Origin: Siccirubricoccus phaeus
Lineage (GTDB): Bacteria > Pseudomonadota > Alphaproteobacteria > Acetobacterales > Acetobacteraceae
Reading direction: 5' to 3'
Assembly: GCF_008360935.1 (NCBI RefSeq)
Contig: NZ_SRXO01000020.1
Span: forward strand, 47,703-111,702
Length of the DNA: 64,000 bases
Every line of letters begins with the position of its first letter. Position 1 is the first letter of the stretch. The notes beneath the pieces were generated by a model. That model was not told the origin of the DNA. It searched no databases and saw nothing but the letters and a program-made list of their open reading frames with translations. Positions 1-8,372 of this stretch are shown here, piece after piece. The position numbers were made by a program, and so were the translations under genes.

Positions 1-26
1 CGCGGCCGGAGTTCCGCCGGCACCGA

Positions 27-58
27 CCCGCCTGCCCCCTGGCCCGCCTGCCCTCTGG
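27..58. repeat. Short tandem repeat, two 16-bp units
   Basis: Two adjacent units, CCCGCCTGCCCCCTGG and CCCGCCTGCCCTCTGG, differ at one base. They lie just past the 3' end of the minus-strand transglutaminase gene. No coding gene is visible in bases 1-82. A role is not evident. Confidence 0.6.
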
Positions 59-82
59 CCGGGTGCGGGCGCTCTCCCGCCC

Positions 83-994
83 TTATTTCGCCTCGGCCGG
101 CAGCCCCGCCGGGGCCGGCTGCTCCACCGGCTCCAGATCCACCCCGATGGTCAGGCTGTGCGCGCCGCCCCCCAGCACCACGCCGCGCAGGGGGCTGACA
201 TCGCAGAAATCCCGGCCCCAGCCCAGCACCACATGCTCCTCCTGCGCCACCAGATCGTTGGTGGGGTCGAGGTCCACCCAGCCATGCAGCGGCCCCAGCC
301 AGCAGCCCACCCAGGCATGGCTCTGGTCGGCGCCCAGCCGCCGCTTCTGCCCGGGCGGCGGGCGGGTGCGGATATAGCCGGAGACGTAGCGCGCCGGCAG
401 GCCGAGGCCGCGCAGGGCGCAGATCATCAGATGGGTGAAGTCCTGGCAGACCCCCTCCCGCCGTGCCAGCACCTCCGCCACCGGGGTTTCCAGGCTGGTG
501 GCGCCGGCGCGGAAGGCGAATTCCTGGCGGAAGCGGGCATTCAGCGCCAGCAGCCCGTCCAGCACCGGCCGCCCGGCGGGAAAGCAGGGGGCAGCCCAGT
601 CGGTGGCCGCCGGCAGGCCGGGCAGCATCGGGCTTTCGAAGAGGAATTCCGCCGCCTCCCAGGCGCCGGGCCCGCCCTGCCGGGCGGCCTCCGCCACCAC
701 CGCCCAATCCGGCGTCGCGGCCGCTGGCGGCGGCGCGGGGAAGCGCACCTCCACCACCGCCTCCGCCGTCACCTCGAAGGCGGCATGGGGTTCATCGAGG
801 AACAGCCAGGTGCAGGGATTGCCGAAATGATCCACCCCCTCCCGCCGGCGGGAGGCGGCGGGGGCGGCGGTGATCCGCGCCGCCTCCACGCGTTGGAAGG
901 GCAGCGTTCGCGGCGTCAGATGCAGCAGATGCGCCGCCAGATCCACCGTGTGGCGGTAGGCATAGGCCGTGCTGTGGCGGACGCGGTACCTCAA
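83..994 (-). CDS. Transglutaminase-like cysteine peptidase-fold protein
   Basis: This is a bacterial transglutaminase-family protein with an N-terminal beta domain (RYRVRHSTAYAY) and a transglutaminase core. The catalytic Cys lies in REGVCQDFTHLM, the His in DQSHAWVGCW and the Asp in WVDLDPTND. I favour a TTG start at 994, giving 303 residues, because it stands 16 nt after the upstream stop behind a GAGGGA ribosome-binding site and family members begin at about this point. An in-frame ATG at 1048 would overlap the upstream gene by 38 nt. It is the last gene of a three-gene minus-strand set with the ATP-grasp/alpha-E protein and the DUF2126 protein. Proteins of this type may act as peptidases or amide-forming enzymes on an unknown peptide substrate. 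The family is clear but the function is not known. Confidence 0.85.
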   Translation of the reverse strand: MRYRVRHSTAYAYRHTVDLAAHLLHLTPRTLPFQRVEAARITAAPAASRRREGVDHFGNPCTWLFLDEPHAAFEVTAEAVVEVRFPAPPPAAATPDWAVVAEAARQGGPGAWEAAEFLFESPMLPGLPAATDWAAPCFPAGRPVLDGLLALNARFRQEFAFRAGATSLETPVAEVLARREGVCQDFTHLMICALRGLGLPARYVSGYIRTRPPPGQKRRLGADQSHAWVGCWLGPLHGWVDLDPTNDLVAQEEHVVLGWGRDFCDVSPLRGVVLGGGAHSLTIGVDLEPVEQPAPAGLPAEAK

Positions 995-1010
995 GGGCGG
1001 ACCCCGTCCC

Positions 1011-3527
1011 TCACGCCGCGCCGCGCAGCCGGCCCGTGCTGCTGCCATGGCCGAGGGATTGCGGCGCCGGCAGCAAGGCGAAGTAGCGGCGGCTGACGCG
1101 GTCCGAGAGCGCCGCCACCGCGCCTTCCATCGCCTTCAGCCGCGGCAGCAGCCGGATCGCGGCCTCCGCCTGGGCGGGGGATGCCGCCACCTCCCGCACC
1201 ATGTCGCGCGTCTCCTCCAGCAATTGCTCGGCCAGGGTCACCAGGGAGGATTCCGCCTCCCCGGCCAGGTCGGCCAGTGTGTCCCTGGCGGCGCGCAACT
1301 GGAAGGCCAGGCCACGCGGATTGCCCTCATCCGCGAGCACGAGGTCGAGCACCGGCGCCGGCTGCATGACGGTGAGATAGCGGCTGCGATAGGTGATGAC
1401 GGAATCGCGCAGCTCCAGCGCCAGGCGCAGCCCCGGCTCCAGCCGCGCCGGCTGGGTGGCGGCGCCGGGCTGGTCCAGCGCCCGGGCGAGCTCCGCCACC
1501 ACATTCTGCGCCCGCTCCACCCGCCGGCCGAGATCGAGGAAGAGCCGGCCGCCGCCGCGGACCATGTTCTCCGCGGCGAGGCCGGCGACGGTGGCGGCGA
1601 AGCCCAGCACCAGGGCGCAGGTTTGGTCGAGCTGTTCCAGCTCCCGCGCCGCATCGCGCGCCGGGGCGATGCCGCGCAGCGCGTCCCGAAGCTGCCGCAG
1701 GCCGCGCTGCAGGGCGAGGTGCATCTCCCCGGTCAGCCGGTCCCGTAGCAACTCCGTGAGGCGGGAGACCTGGCCGAGCAGCCCGGCCACCGGCCCCCCT
1801 TCCCGCATCGCCCGCAGCAGGGCGCGGCTGAGCGCGCCGGTGCCGATGCCGGCGAGGCCGGCCTGGGCGGTCTCGGCATCCAGCAGCTCCGCCCGGGCGA
1901 GGCAGGCGCAGAGGCTCTTCAGCTCCACCGCCTCGCGCGGCGTCGGGCTGGGGCGGGCGAGGCGGGCGGCGCCGGCGCGCAACAGGCGGGCGGCGCTTTC
2001 CAGCCTTTCCAGGTAGCGGCCGAGCCAGAAGAAATTATCCGCCACGCGGCTCGGCAGGTCGCCGCTGCCGCGGCGGATGGGCAGGGCGGCGATGGACAGG
2101 GAGCGGGGGCCGAGGATGTCCAGGCCGTCCTGCGCCGGCACCCAGACATCCTTGGCCAGCGCCGTTCGCGGGCGGCGGCCGGAGGCAGGGTCGGGCGCCG
2201 CCAGGGTGCGGGCGAGGCCGCCGGGCAGGGCGTGCCAGCGCTGGCCGTCGAAGACCAGGAAAAGGCGCAGCATCACCGGGCGCGGCACCAGCCCTTCCGG
2301 CGAGAGGCAGGGGGTGAAGGAGCCGTCCAGGGCTTCGGAGACCGCATACTCCCCCGGCGCCGCCAGGATGCGCTGGGCCAGGGAATGGCGATCGGCGGGG
2401 GAGAGGGCGCCGGCGCGGATGGAGCGGACGGTGCCGTCCACGGCGCTGCGCACCAGCCAGCGGTCGAAGCCATGGCCTATCTGGTCCCGCGCCGAGGGGT
2501 CGCCGAGCCAGAGCGTATGGGCGCCGGGGAGGCGCAGCTCCTCGCCCAGCAGGCGGCGGGCGAGGGCCGGGAGGAAGGCGGCGAGGGCCGGCGCCTCGGC
2601 GAAGCCGGTGCCAGGGTCGTTGGCGATGCGGACGGTGCCGGTGCGGGCGGCATCCAGCAGGCCGGCGACGCCTTGCAGCGTGTTCTGCTCCGCCTCCAGC
2701 GGGTCGATGGTGCGGCCATCCTGGCGGCGCAGCAGCACGTCCACGCGCTGCAACCCGCGCAGGGTCTTCAGGTAGAGGGCGCCGTCGCGCACCGTGAGGT
2801 CGCCGCCCTCGACCAGGGCGCAGGACAGCTCGCGGGCCAGCACCACATGCTCGAACCAGAGCGGGCTGGCATGGCCGGGGGTGAGCAGGGCGACGCCGGG
2901 GTTTTCCGCCGGGGCCAGGCGCTGCAAGGCGTCCTGCCAGATGTCGAAGAAGGGCAGCAGGCGGCGCAGCTCCGTCACCCGGGCGAATTCCGGAATGTGG
3001 CGGGCCATGGCGCGGCGGTTTTCCAGCGCATGGGCGATGCCGGAGGGGGCGGCGGTGCGGTCCGCCAGGACGCGCCAGCGCCCATCCGGGCCGCGCAGCA
3101 GATCCGCGGCGTAGCTTTGCAGCAGCGGGCCGGCATGGCCGGCGGGGTGGCGGCAGGCGCGGAGGAAGGCGGGGTTGGCGTAGACCAGGGCGGGGGGCAG
3201 GGCGCCCTCGGCCAGCAGGTGCTGGGGGCCGTAGACGTCGCGGAGCACGCGTTCGAGGAGGGCGGCGCGCTGGGCCAGGCCCTCGGCCAGGGAGTCGAAT
3301 TCGGCGGGGTCGAGGATCAGCGGGATGGGGTCGCAGCGCCAGGCGGCGGGGGCGGAAACCGGGCCGGGGAGGAGGCTGGTCATGCCCTCCTCGGCAAAGG
3401 CGCGGTCGAGTTGCTGGGCGCGTTCGGTCAGCACCTCGCGGCCGAGCTGGCCGAGGGCGGCGAGCAGGGGGCGCCAATGCGGGCGGAAGCCGCCATGGCC
3501 GTCCACCATTTCGTCCAGGGTATTCAC
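1011..3527 (-). CDS. Circularly permuted ATP-grasp / alpha-E domain fusion
   Basis: The N-terminal two thirds is a circularly permuted ATP-grasp module of the DUF404/DUF407 type. The C-terminal third begins near DNFFWLGRYLERLESAARLL and is an alpha-E helical domain. In many genomes the two are separate adjacent genes; here they are fused in about 838 residues. ATP-grasp enzymes form amide bonds through acyl-phosphates, so a peptide-ligase role is inferred from the fold. The open frame reaches 3674, but that extension translates the palindromic repeat upstream, so I place the start at GTG 3527 (alternative ATG 3509). It is flanked by transglutaminase genes on the same strand, the standard neighbourhood of this family. 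Confidence 0.85.
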   Translation of the reverse strand: MNTLDEMVDGHGGFRPHWRPLLAALGQLGREVLTERAQQLDRAFAEEGMTSLLPGPVSAPAAWRCDPIPLILDPAEFDSLAEGLAQRAALLERVLRDVYGPQHLLAEGALPPALVYANPAFLRACRHPAGHAGPLLQSYAADLLRGPDGRWRVLADRTAAPSGIAHALENRRAMARHIPEFARVTELRRLLPFFDIWQDALQRLAPAENPGVALLTPGHASPLWFEHVVLARELSCALVEGGDLTVRDGALYLKTLRGLQRVDVLLRRQDGRTIDPLEAEQNTLQGVAGLLDAARTGTVRIANDPGTGFAEAPALAAFLPALARRLLGEELRLPGAHTLWLGDPSARDQIGHGFDRWLVRSAVDGTVRSIRAGALSPADRHSLAQRILAAPGEYAVSEALDGSFTPCLSPEGLVPRPVMLRLFLVFDGQRWHALPGGLARTLAAPDPASGRRPRTALAKDVWVPAQDGLDILGPRSLSIAALPIRRGSGDLPSRVADNFFWLGRYLERLESAARLLRAGAARLARPSPTPREAVELKSLCACLARAELLDAETAQAGLAGIGTGALSRALLRAMREGGPVAGLLGQVSRLTELLRDRLTGEMHLALQRGLRQLRDALRGIAPARDAARELEQLDQTCALVLGFAATVAGLAAENMVRGGGRLFLDLGRRVERAQNVVAELARALDQPGAATQPARLEPGLRLALELRDSVITYRSRYLTVMQPAPVLDLVLADEGNPRGLAFQLRAARDTLADLAGEAESSLVTLAEQLLEETRDMVREVAASPAQAEAAIRLLPRLKAMEGAVAALSDRVSRRYFALLPAPQSLGHGSSTGRLRGAA

Positions 3528-3550
3528 CGCCGGTGTTCGAGGAAGGGCGT

Positions 3551-3580
3551 CGCGCCGCAAGGCGCGCCTTGCGGCGCGAC
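3551..3580. other. Perfect 30-bp palindrome
   Basis: Bases 3551-3580 equal their own reverse complement (centre GGCGCGCC, flanked by CCGCAA / TTGCGG). It can form a 15-bp cruciform or hairpin. It lies upstream of the ATP-grasp gene and next to repeat-family-1 copy A. It may be a transcription or replication-pausing structure, but no T-run is present. Confidence 0.8.
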
Positions 3581-3586
3581 CCTCCC

Positions 3587-3700
3587 TCGAGCTCCCACCC
3601 GCCAAGGGCCGAAAGGCCCTTTGAACCCTTGAGTCGGCAGGTTGAACCGTGGAGCGCAAACGAATGGTTTCCAAAGGCCCTTCGGCCTTTGGTGGGGGGT
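3587..3700 (-). repeat. Dispersed palindromic repeat family 1, copy A
   Basis: An imperfect element of about 115 bp with two palindromic arms, each resembling CAAAGGCCGAAGGGCCTTTG. The arm at 3664-3692 is identical over 29 nt, in reverse complement, to 8180-8208. The outer part (CTCGAGCTC at 3587, GGCGGGTGGG on the opposite arm) is also shared with copy B. The architecture resembles REP/BIME-type intergenic repeats. It sits between the DUF2126 gene and the ATP-grasp gene. Confidence 0.8.
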
Positions 3701-3701
3701 T

Positions 3702-3722
3702 GAGGGGGGCAAAGCCCCCCTC
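3702..3722 (-). terminator. GC-rich hairpin at the end of the DUF2126 gene
   Basis: GAGGGGGGC, AAA and GCCCCCCTC form a 9-bp perfect stem with a 3-nt loop that overlaps the stop codon of the minus-strand gene. There is no U-tract, so it could be a weak terminator, an RNA-stability hairpin or part of the adjacent repeat. A similar hairpin stands at the edge of the other copy of the repeat (8147-8167). Confidence 0.5.
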
Positions 3723-6700
3723 ATGCGCCCCGCCGCAGATCGAGCGTCCGCGGCTGCTCCCGCGCCGGCAGCTTCTGCGGCGCCGCCATCGGCCCGGGCG
3801 TATGCCCGAAGGGCTGGAACCGCGTGCGCCGCCTGGCCTCGGCCTCGTTGGCGTTCACCGGCAGCGTCTCGTAATTCCGCCCGCCAGGATGCGAGACGTG
3901 ATGCGTCAGCCCGCCCAGGCTGCGCCCGGTCCAGCGGTCATACACATCCAGCACAACGGGCGATTGCGCCCGGATGGTCGGGTGCAGCGCGGAGGGCGGG
4001 TCCCAGGCCTTGAAGCGGATGCCGGCGACGTATTCCCCCTGGGTTTCCGTCGCGGTCAGCGGCACCTCATAGCCATTGCAGGCCAGCACGTAGCGTTCCT
4101 CCACCCAGCCGGAGACCCGGGCCTGCAGGCGTTCCGTGCTGCTGTCAACATAGCGCGCCGTGCCGCCCGCCGCCGGCTCCTCCCCCAGTACGTGCCAGGG
4201 TTCCAGCGCATGGCGCAACTCCAGCCCCATGCCGCGCAAGGTCACTTCCCCGATCCGCGGGAAGCGGAATTCCTGGTGCGGCGCGAACCAGCCCTCCTCC
4301 AGCGGGAAGCCGAGATCACCCAGCTCCCGCAGCGCATCAGCGAAATCCTGCTGGACATAGTGCGGCAGCATGAACTCATCGTGCAGGCGGGTGCCCCAGC
4401 GGACCAGGCGGCGGTCATAGGGCGTCTGCCAGAAGGCGGCGATCGCGCTGCGCATCAGCAGCATCTGCGCCGCCGACATGCGGGCATGCGGCGGCATCTC
4501 CAGCGCCCGGTACTCCACCAGGCCAAGCCGGCCGGAGCTGCTCTCCGGCGCGTACATCTTGTCGATGCAGAATTCCGTCCGATGGGTGTTGCCGGTCATG
4601 TCCGCCAGGATGTTGCGGAACAGCCGGTCGGTCAGCCAGGGCGGCGTCTCCTGCTTCGCCTTGATCCGGGAGAAGGCGACTTCCAGCTCCGCCAGGCTGT
4701 CCTGCCGCGCTTCGTCCACCCGCGGATGCTGGCTGGTCGGGCCGATGAACAACCCGCTGAACAGGTAGGAGAGGCTCGGATGGTTGTGCCAGAAGCCGAG
4801 CAGGCTCTTCAGCAAATCCGGCCGGCGCAGGAAGGGGCTCTCCGCCGGCGAGGCGCCGCCCATCACCACGTGGTTGCCGCCGCCGGTGCCGACATGCCTT
4901 CCGTCAAGCATGAATTTCTCAGCGGATAGCCCGGTCTGCCGAGCCTCCTCATAGAGCTGCCCGGTGCGCTCCACATGCTCGGCCCAGGAGGCGCTGGGGT
5001 GGATGTTCACCTCGATCACGCCCGGGTCGGGGGTGACAGAGAAGTGCAGCAGCCTGTCGTCGCGCGGCGGCAGGTAGCCTTCCAGCACCACCTGGCGGCC
5101 GGCCTCCCGCGCCGTCGCCTCGATGGCGGCGGTCAGGTCCAGCCAATCCTCCGCCTGGAAAAGCGGCGGGAAGAAGATGTGGAGGAGGCCGTTCCGCGCC
5201 TCCACGGAGAGCGCGGTGCGGACCACGCCCGGGTCGCTCCGCCCCACCACAGGCAGTTCCTGCGGCACCGGGCGGAACTCCTCGGCGCCCATGGCCGGGC
5301 CCTCCGCCAGCCGGCGCGGGCGCTCGAAGGCCTGGCGCGGCGGCAGGGGGGGCTGCGGGGCAAAGGGGTCGGGCGCCGTCTCGAAGTTGCGGGCGGCGTC
5401 TTCCTCGGAGAGCCAGGGCAGGCTTTCCAGCGGCAGGCGGAAGCCGATGGGGCTGTCCCCGGGGATGAGGAAAAGCTGGTCGCTGCGGAAGAACCAGCGG
5501 CCGGATTGCCAGCGGCGGCTGCCATCCTGCATCACCCGGCGCAGCGGCAGCACGCTGCCCACCGGGCTGGCCAGGCCCTGGGCGAAGACTCGCGCCAGCC
5601 GGGCGCGCTCCAGCGGGTCGCGCAGCTTCGCATCCTCCACCACCACATTGGCGGGGAGCTGCTTCTCGCGCCACAGGTAGTAGTGGATGTCCTCATAGGC
5701 CGGGTGGACCAGGGCGGGGTCCACCTGGAGTCGTTCCGCCAGGATGCCGGCGAAGCGGGCGGCGTCCTCGGCGGTGGCGGTGTCCCGGTCGTCGTCGGAG
5801 GCGAGCAGGTCCGGGTCGCGCCAGACCTTCTCCCCGTCCTTCCGCCAATGCGAGTAGAGCGCCCAGCGCGGCAGCGGCTCTCCGGGATACTGCTTGCCCA
5901 TGGCGTATTGCAGCGCCGCGCCGGGGGACCACAGGGCGGCGAGGCGGCGCAGCAGCCTTCCGGCATAGTGGCGCTTGGTGGGGCCGAGGGCGGCGGTGTT
6001 CCATTCCGCCGCGTCCATGTCGTCGGCGGCGATGAAGGTGGGCTCGCCGCCCATGGTCAGGCGGACATCGCCGGCCTTGAGCGCCCGGTCTACCGTCTGG
6101 CCACGGGCGAGGATGTCCTGCCACTGGGCCTCGGTATAGGGCTTGGTGACGCGCGGCGTCTCCCGCACGCGGCGCACTTCCATATGGAATTCGAAGCTGG
6201 TCTCCGCCTTCTCGACGAGGCCGGTGATCGGGGCGGCGGAGACCGGCTCCGGCGTCGCGGCCAGCGGGATATGGCCCTCGCCGGCCATCAGGCCGGAGGT
6301 GGCGTCGAGGCCGATCCAGCCGGCGCCGGGCAGATAGACCTCGGCCCAGGCGTGGAGATCGGTGAAATCCTCGGCAGGGCCTTCGGGGCCCTCCAGCGGC
6401 TTCACATCGGCGACGAGCTGAATGAGGTAGCCGGAGACGAAGCGCGCGGCATAGCCGAGATGGCGGAGCAACTGCACCAGCAGCCAGGCGCTGTCGCGGC
6501 AGCTTCCCTTGCCGTTGGTCAGCGTCTCCTCCGGCGTCCAGACGCCGGGCTCCAGCCGCACCACATAGGCGATGCGTTCCTGCACGGCGCGGTTGAGGCC
6601 GACCAGCATGTCCACCGTGCGCTGCTGGCCCTTCTGCGCTTCCGCGATCAGCGCGGCCAGCAGCGGCCCCGGCTTCTCCAGCTTGCGGAAGGGGGCGAGC

Positions 6701-7038
6701 TCCTGCTCCAGCACGGGGTCGTAGGCGAAGGGCCAGGTCTCCGCCTCCGGCTCCAGGAAAAAGTCGAAGGGGTTGATGGTCGCCATGTCGGCGACGAGAT
6801 CCACGGTGACGTCGAAATGCGTGACGCGCTCGGGGAAGACCACGCGGGCCAGGTGGTTGCCCTGCGGGTCCTGCATCCAGTTGAGGAAATGCGGCTTCGG
6901 CTCGATCTTCAGCGCGTAGCTGACGGTGGGCGTGCGGGCATGCGGCGCGGGGCGCAGCCGGATGGTCTGCGGGCCGAGGGAGACGGCCCGGTCATAGCGG
7001 TAGGCGGTGCGGTGGGTCAGGGCGACGTGCAGCGGCAT
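3721..7038 (-). CDS. Large transglutaminase / DUF2126 protein
   Basis: A 1105-residue protein with a bacterial transglutaminase N-terminal domain (MPLHVALTHRTAYRYDRAV), then a transglutaminase core with catalytic Cys in NGKGSCRDSAW, His in DLHAWAEVYL and Asp in IGLDATSG. A long C-terminal DUF2126 region follows. Its full length and intact triad suggest an active enzyme. It is the first gene of the minus-strand trio with the ATP-grasp/alpha-E fusion and the second transglutaminase, a widely conserved association proposed to make and process a peptide or amide product. The ATG at 7038 agrees with the family start. The substrate is unknown. Confidence 0.9.
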   Translation of the reverse strand: MPLHVALTHRTAYRYDRAVSLGPQTIRLRPAPHARTPTVSYALKIEPKPHFLNWMQDPQGNHLARVVFPERVTHFDVTVDLVADMATINPFDFFLEPEAETWPFAYDPVLEQELAPFRKLEKPGPLLAALIAEAQKGQQRTVDMLVGLNRAVQERIAYVVRLEPGVWTPEETLTNGKGSCRDSAWLLVQLLRHLGYAARFVSGYLIQLVADVKPLEGPEGPAEDFTDLHAWAEVYLPGAGWIGLDATSGLMAGEGHIPLAATPEPVSAAPITGLVEKAETSFEFHMEVRRVRETPRVTKPYTEAQWQDILARGQTVDRALKAGDVRLTMGGEPTFIAADDMDAAEWNTAALGPTKRHYAGRLLRRLAALWSPGAALQYAMGKQYPGEPLPRWALYSHWRKDGEKVWRDPDLLASDDDRDTATAEDAARFAGILAERLQVDPALVHPAYEDIHYYLWREKQLPANVVVEDAKLRDPLERARLARVFAQGLASPVGSVLPLRRVMQDGSRRWQSGRWFFRSDQLFLIPGDSPIGFRLPLESLPWLSEEDAARNFETAPDPFAPQPPLPPRQAFERPRRLAEGPAMGAEEFRPVPQELPVVGRSDPGVVRTALSVEARNGLLHIFFPPLFQAEDWLDLTAAIEATAREAGRQVVLEGYLPPRDDRLLHFSVTPDPGVIEVNIHPSASWAEHVERTGQLYEEARQTGLSAEKFMLDGRHVGTGGGNHVVMGGASPAESPFLRRPDLLKSLLGFWHNHPSLSYLFSGLFIGPTSQHPRVDEARQDSLAELEVAFSRIKAKQETPPWLTDRLFRNILADMTGNTHRTEFCIDKMYAPESSSGRLGLVEYRALEMPPHARMSAAQMLLMRSAIAAFWQTPYDRRLVRWGTRLHDEFMLPHYVQQDFADALRELGDLGFPLEEGWFAPHQEFRFPRIGEVTLRGMGLELRHALEPWHVLGEEPAAGGTARYVDSSTERLQARVSGWVEERYVLACNGYEVPLTATETQGEYVAGIRFKAWDPPSALHPTIRAQSPVVLDVYDRWTGRSLGGLTHHVSHPGGRNYETLPVNANEAEARRRTRFQPFGHTPGPMAAPQKLPAREQPRTLDLRRGA

Positions 7039-7454
7039 CGGGCGGGCTTTTCCAGGGCTATGGCCCAGTGCGGGCCTCGGTTCGGCGGCGCATAGAGCCA
7101 GAAAGCGCCGGGCGCAGCACCGACGTTATCGGGGCGGAGCCATGCGCGGCACGGGACGGGGCGATGGGCGGGATGCCCTGGCCAGGGGCCGGGTTGCCCA
7201 GCGGGCAGGCAGCGCGGGGACGGCGGCGCGGGGCCTGGGCGCCCGCCGCGGCGGGGCCGGCTTCAGCGGGCGGCCGGGGGGTCAGGGCAGGCACCCCAGG
7301 AGGCAAGCCCAGAGGCCGGCCAGGGAGCGGATCAGGGCGGCGGCGGCGCATCGGGTCCTCCCTTCGGGTGGCGGAGCGATGCAATGCGGGTGCCAGCTTG
7401 CCGGGCCTCGCCCGGGGTTCATACTCCGGCGCTTGCCAGCGCCAGGGGAGTGCC
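7039..7454. other. Divergent intergenic region
   Basis: These 416 nt separate the minus-strand transglutaminase operon from the plus-strand hydrolase cluster and should hold both promoters. Open frames on both strands here look like GC-rich shadow translations with no recognisable family. A small hairpin (CGGGCCTCGCCCGG) lies near 7400. I could not assign any clear promoter or RNA gene. Confidence 0.5.
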
Positions 7455-8144
7455 ATGCGCCTGATCGACCTGTCCCGCACCATCACCCACAAGATGCCGC
7501 GGCTGCCGAACCACCCGATGATCAGCCTTTCGGAGTTCACCACGCATGCGGAGAAGCGGGAGGCGGAGGGCTATGCCTTCTCCTCCGCCGTCATGCTGCT
7601 GAACATGGGCGACCATTCCGGTACCCATGTGGACGCGCCGCGGCATTTCGACGAGCGGCCGGGGGCGAAGGGCATCGACGAGATGCCGCTGGAGAATTTC
7701 TTCACCGAGGCGGTGTGCCTCGACCTCTCCCACAAGCCGCTGAAGAGCGACATCTCGATCGCCGACCTGGAGGCGGCGGTGACGGCGGCGGGGGTGGAGA
7801 TCAAGCCGCGCGACACGGTGCTGCTGCATATGGACCATTACCGCCGCACCTGGGGGACGGAGGGCTACATCACGGATTTCCCCGGGTTGACGAAGGAGAG
7901 CGCGACCTGGCTGGGGAAGTTCGGGATCACCGCCTTCGGGGTGGAGGCGGTCTCGCCCGGCCGGCCGGGGCGGAATAATTTCGAGGTGCACCATGTGTGC
8001 CGCGACATGGGGTTCACCCATATCGAGGGGCTGGTGAACCTGGAGCAGCTGGTGGGGAAGGGAAGGTTCCGGTTCATCGGGTTTCCGCTGAAGATCAGCG
8101 GCGGGACGGGGAGCCCGATCCGGGCTGTCGCCTGGTTGGACTGA
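7455..8144 (+). CDS. Cyclase-family metal-dependent hydrolase (kynurenine formamidase-like)
   Basis: A 229-residue member of the cyclase/KynB superfamily, which hydrolyses N-formyl or other amide and lactam bonds with bound divalent metal. The signature GDHSGTHVDAPRHF carries the metal-binding His and Asp residues, and the C-terminal part has the conserved EAVSPG and HHVCRDMGFTHIEGL segments. The frame is open from 7068, but the ATG at 7455, preceded by AGGGGAG, matches the family start (MRLIDLSRTITHKMP). The neighbours are further amide hydrolases, so it probably belongs to a catabolic set acting on an amide or formamide. The substrate cannot be read from the sequence. Confidence 0.85.
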   Translation: MRLIDLSRTITHKMPRLPNHPMISLSEFTTHAEKREAEGYAFSSAVMLLNMGDHSGTHVDAPRHFDERPGAKGIDEMPLENFFTEAVCLDLSHKPLKSDISIADLEAAVTAAGVEIKPRDTVLLHMDHYRRTWGTEGYITDFPGLTKESATWLGKFGITAFGVEAVSPGRPGRNNFEVHHVCRDMGFTHIEGLVNLEQLVGKGRFRFIGFPLKISGGTGSPIRAVAWLD

Positions 8145-8146
8145 TC

Positions 8147-8167
8147 GAGAGGGGCTCTGCCCCTCTC
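8147..8167 (+). terminator. Hairpin downstream of the cyclase gene
   Basis: GAGAGGGGC, TCT and GCCCCTCTC give a 9-bp stem with a 3-nt loop, 2 nt past the stop codon. No T-run follows. It abuts repeat-family-1 copy B and may be part of that element. Confidence 0.5.
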
Positions 8168-8281
8168 GAGCTCTCCCCGCCAAAGGCCGAAGGGCCTTTG
8201 GAAACCATGAGTCTTGGACCCGTCGGCCGAAGCGCAAAACTCTAGGGTTCCAAGGGCCCTGCGGCCCTTGGCGGGTGGGGG
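8165..8281 (+). repeat. Dispersed palindromic repeat family 1, copy B
   Basis: Second copy of the element at 3587-3700, in the opposite orientation. The left arm at 8180-8208 is identical over 29 nt to the reverse complement of 3664-3692. The right arm (CCAAGGGCCCTGCGGCCCTTGG) ends in GGCGGGTGGG as in copy A. The middle third (AAGCGCAAA, GGTTC) is less conserved. It fills the gap between the cyclase gene and the acetamidase gene. Confidence 0.8.
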
Positions 8282-8372
8282 TTTGGGGACCGCGGCCCTG
8301 CCGCCACCAGCGCCCTTCCCCAACCGGCCCGGTTCTTGCTCACCCACCACGTCCACCCCCGGGAGACGTGCC

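Noticed and set aside
7068..7454. N-terminal extension of the cyclase-family protein to 7068
   Set aside because: The extension is Arg/Gly-rich with no homologous pattern, and a good ribosome-binding site stands before ATG 7455.
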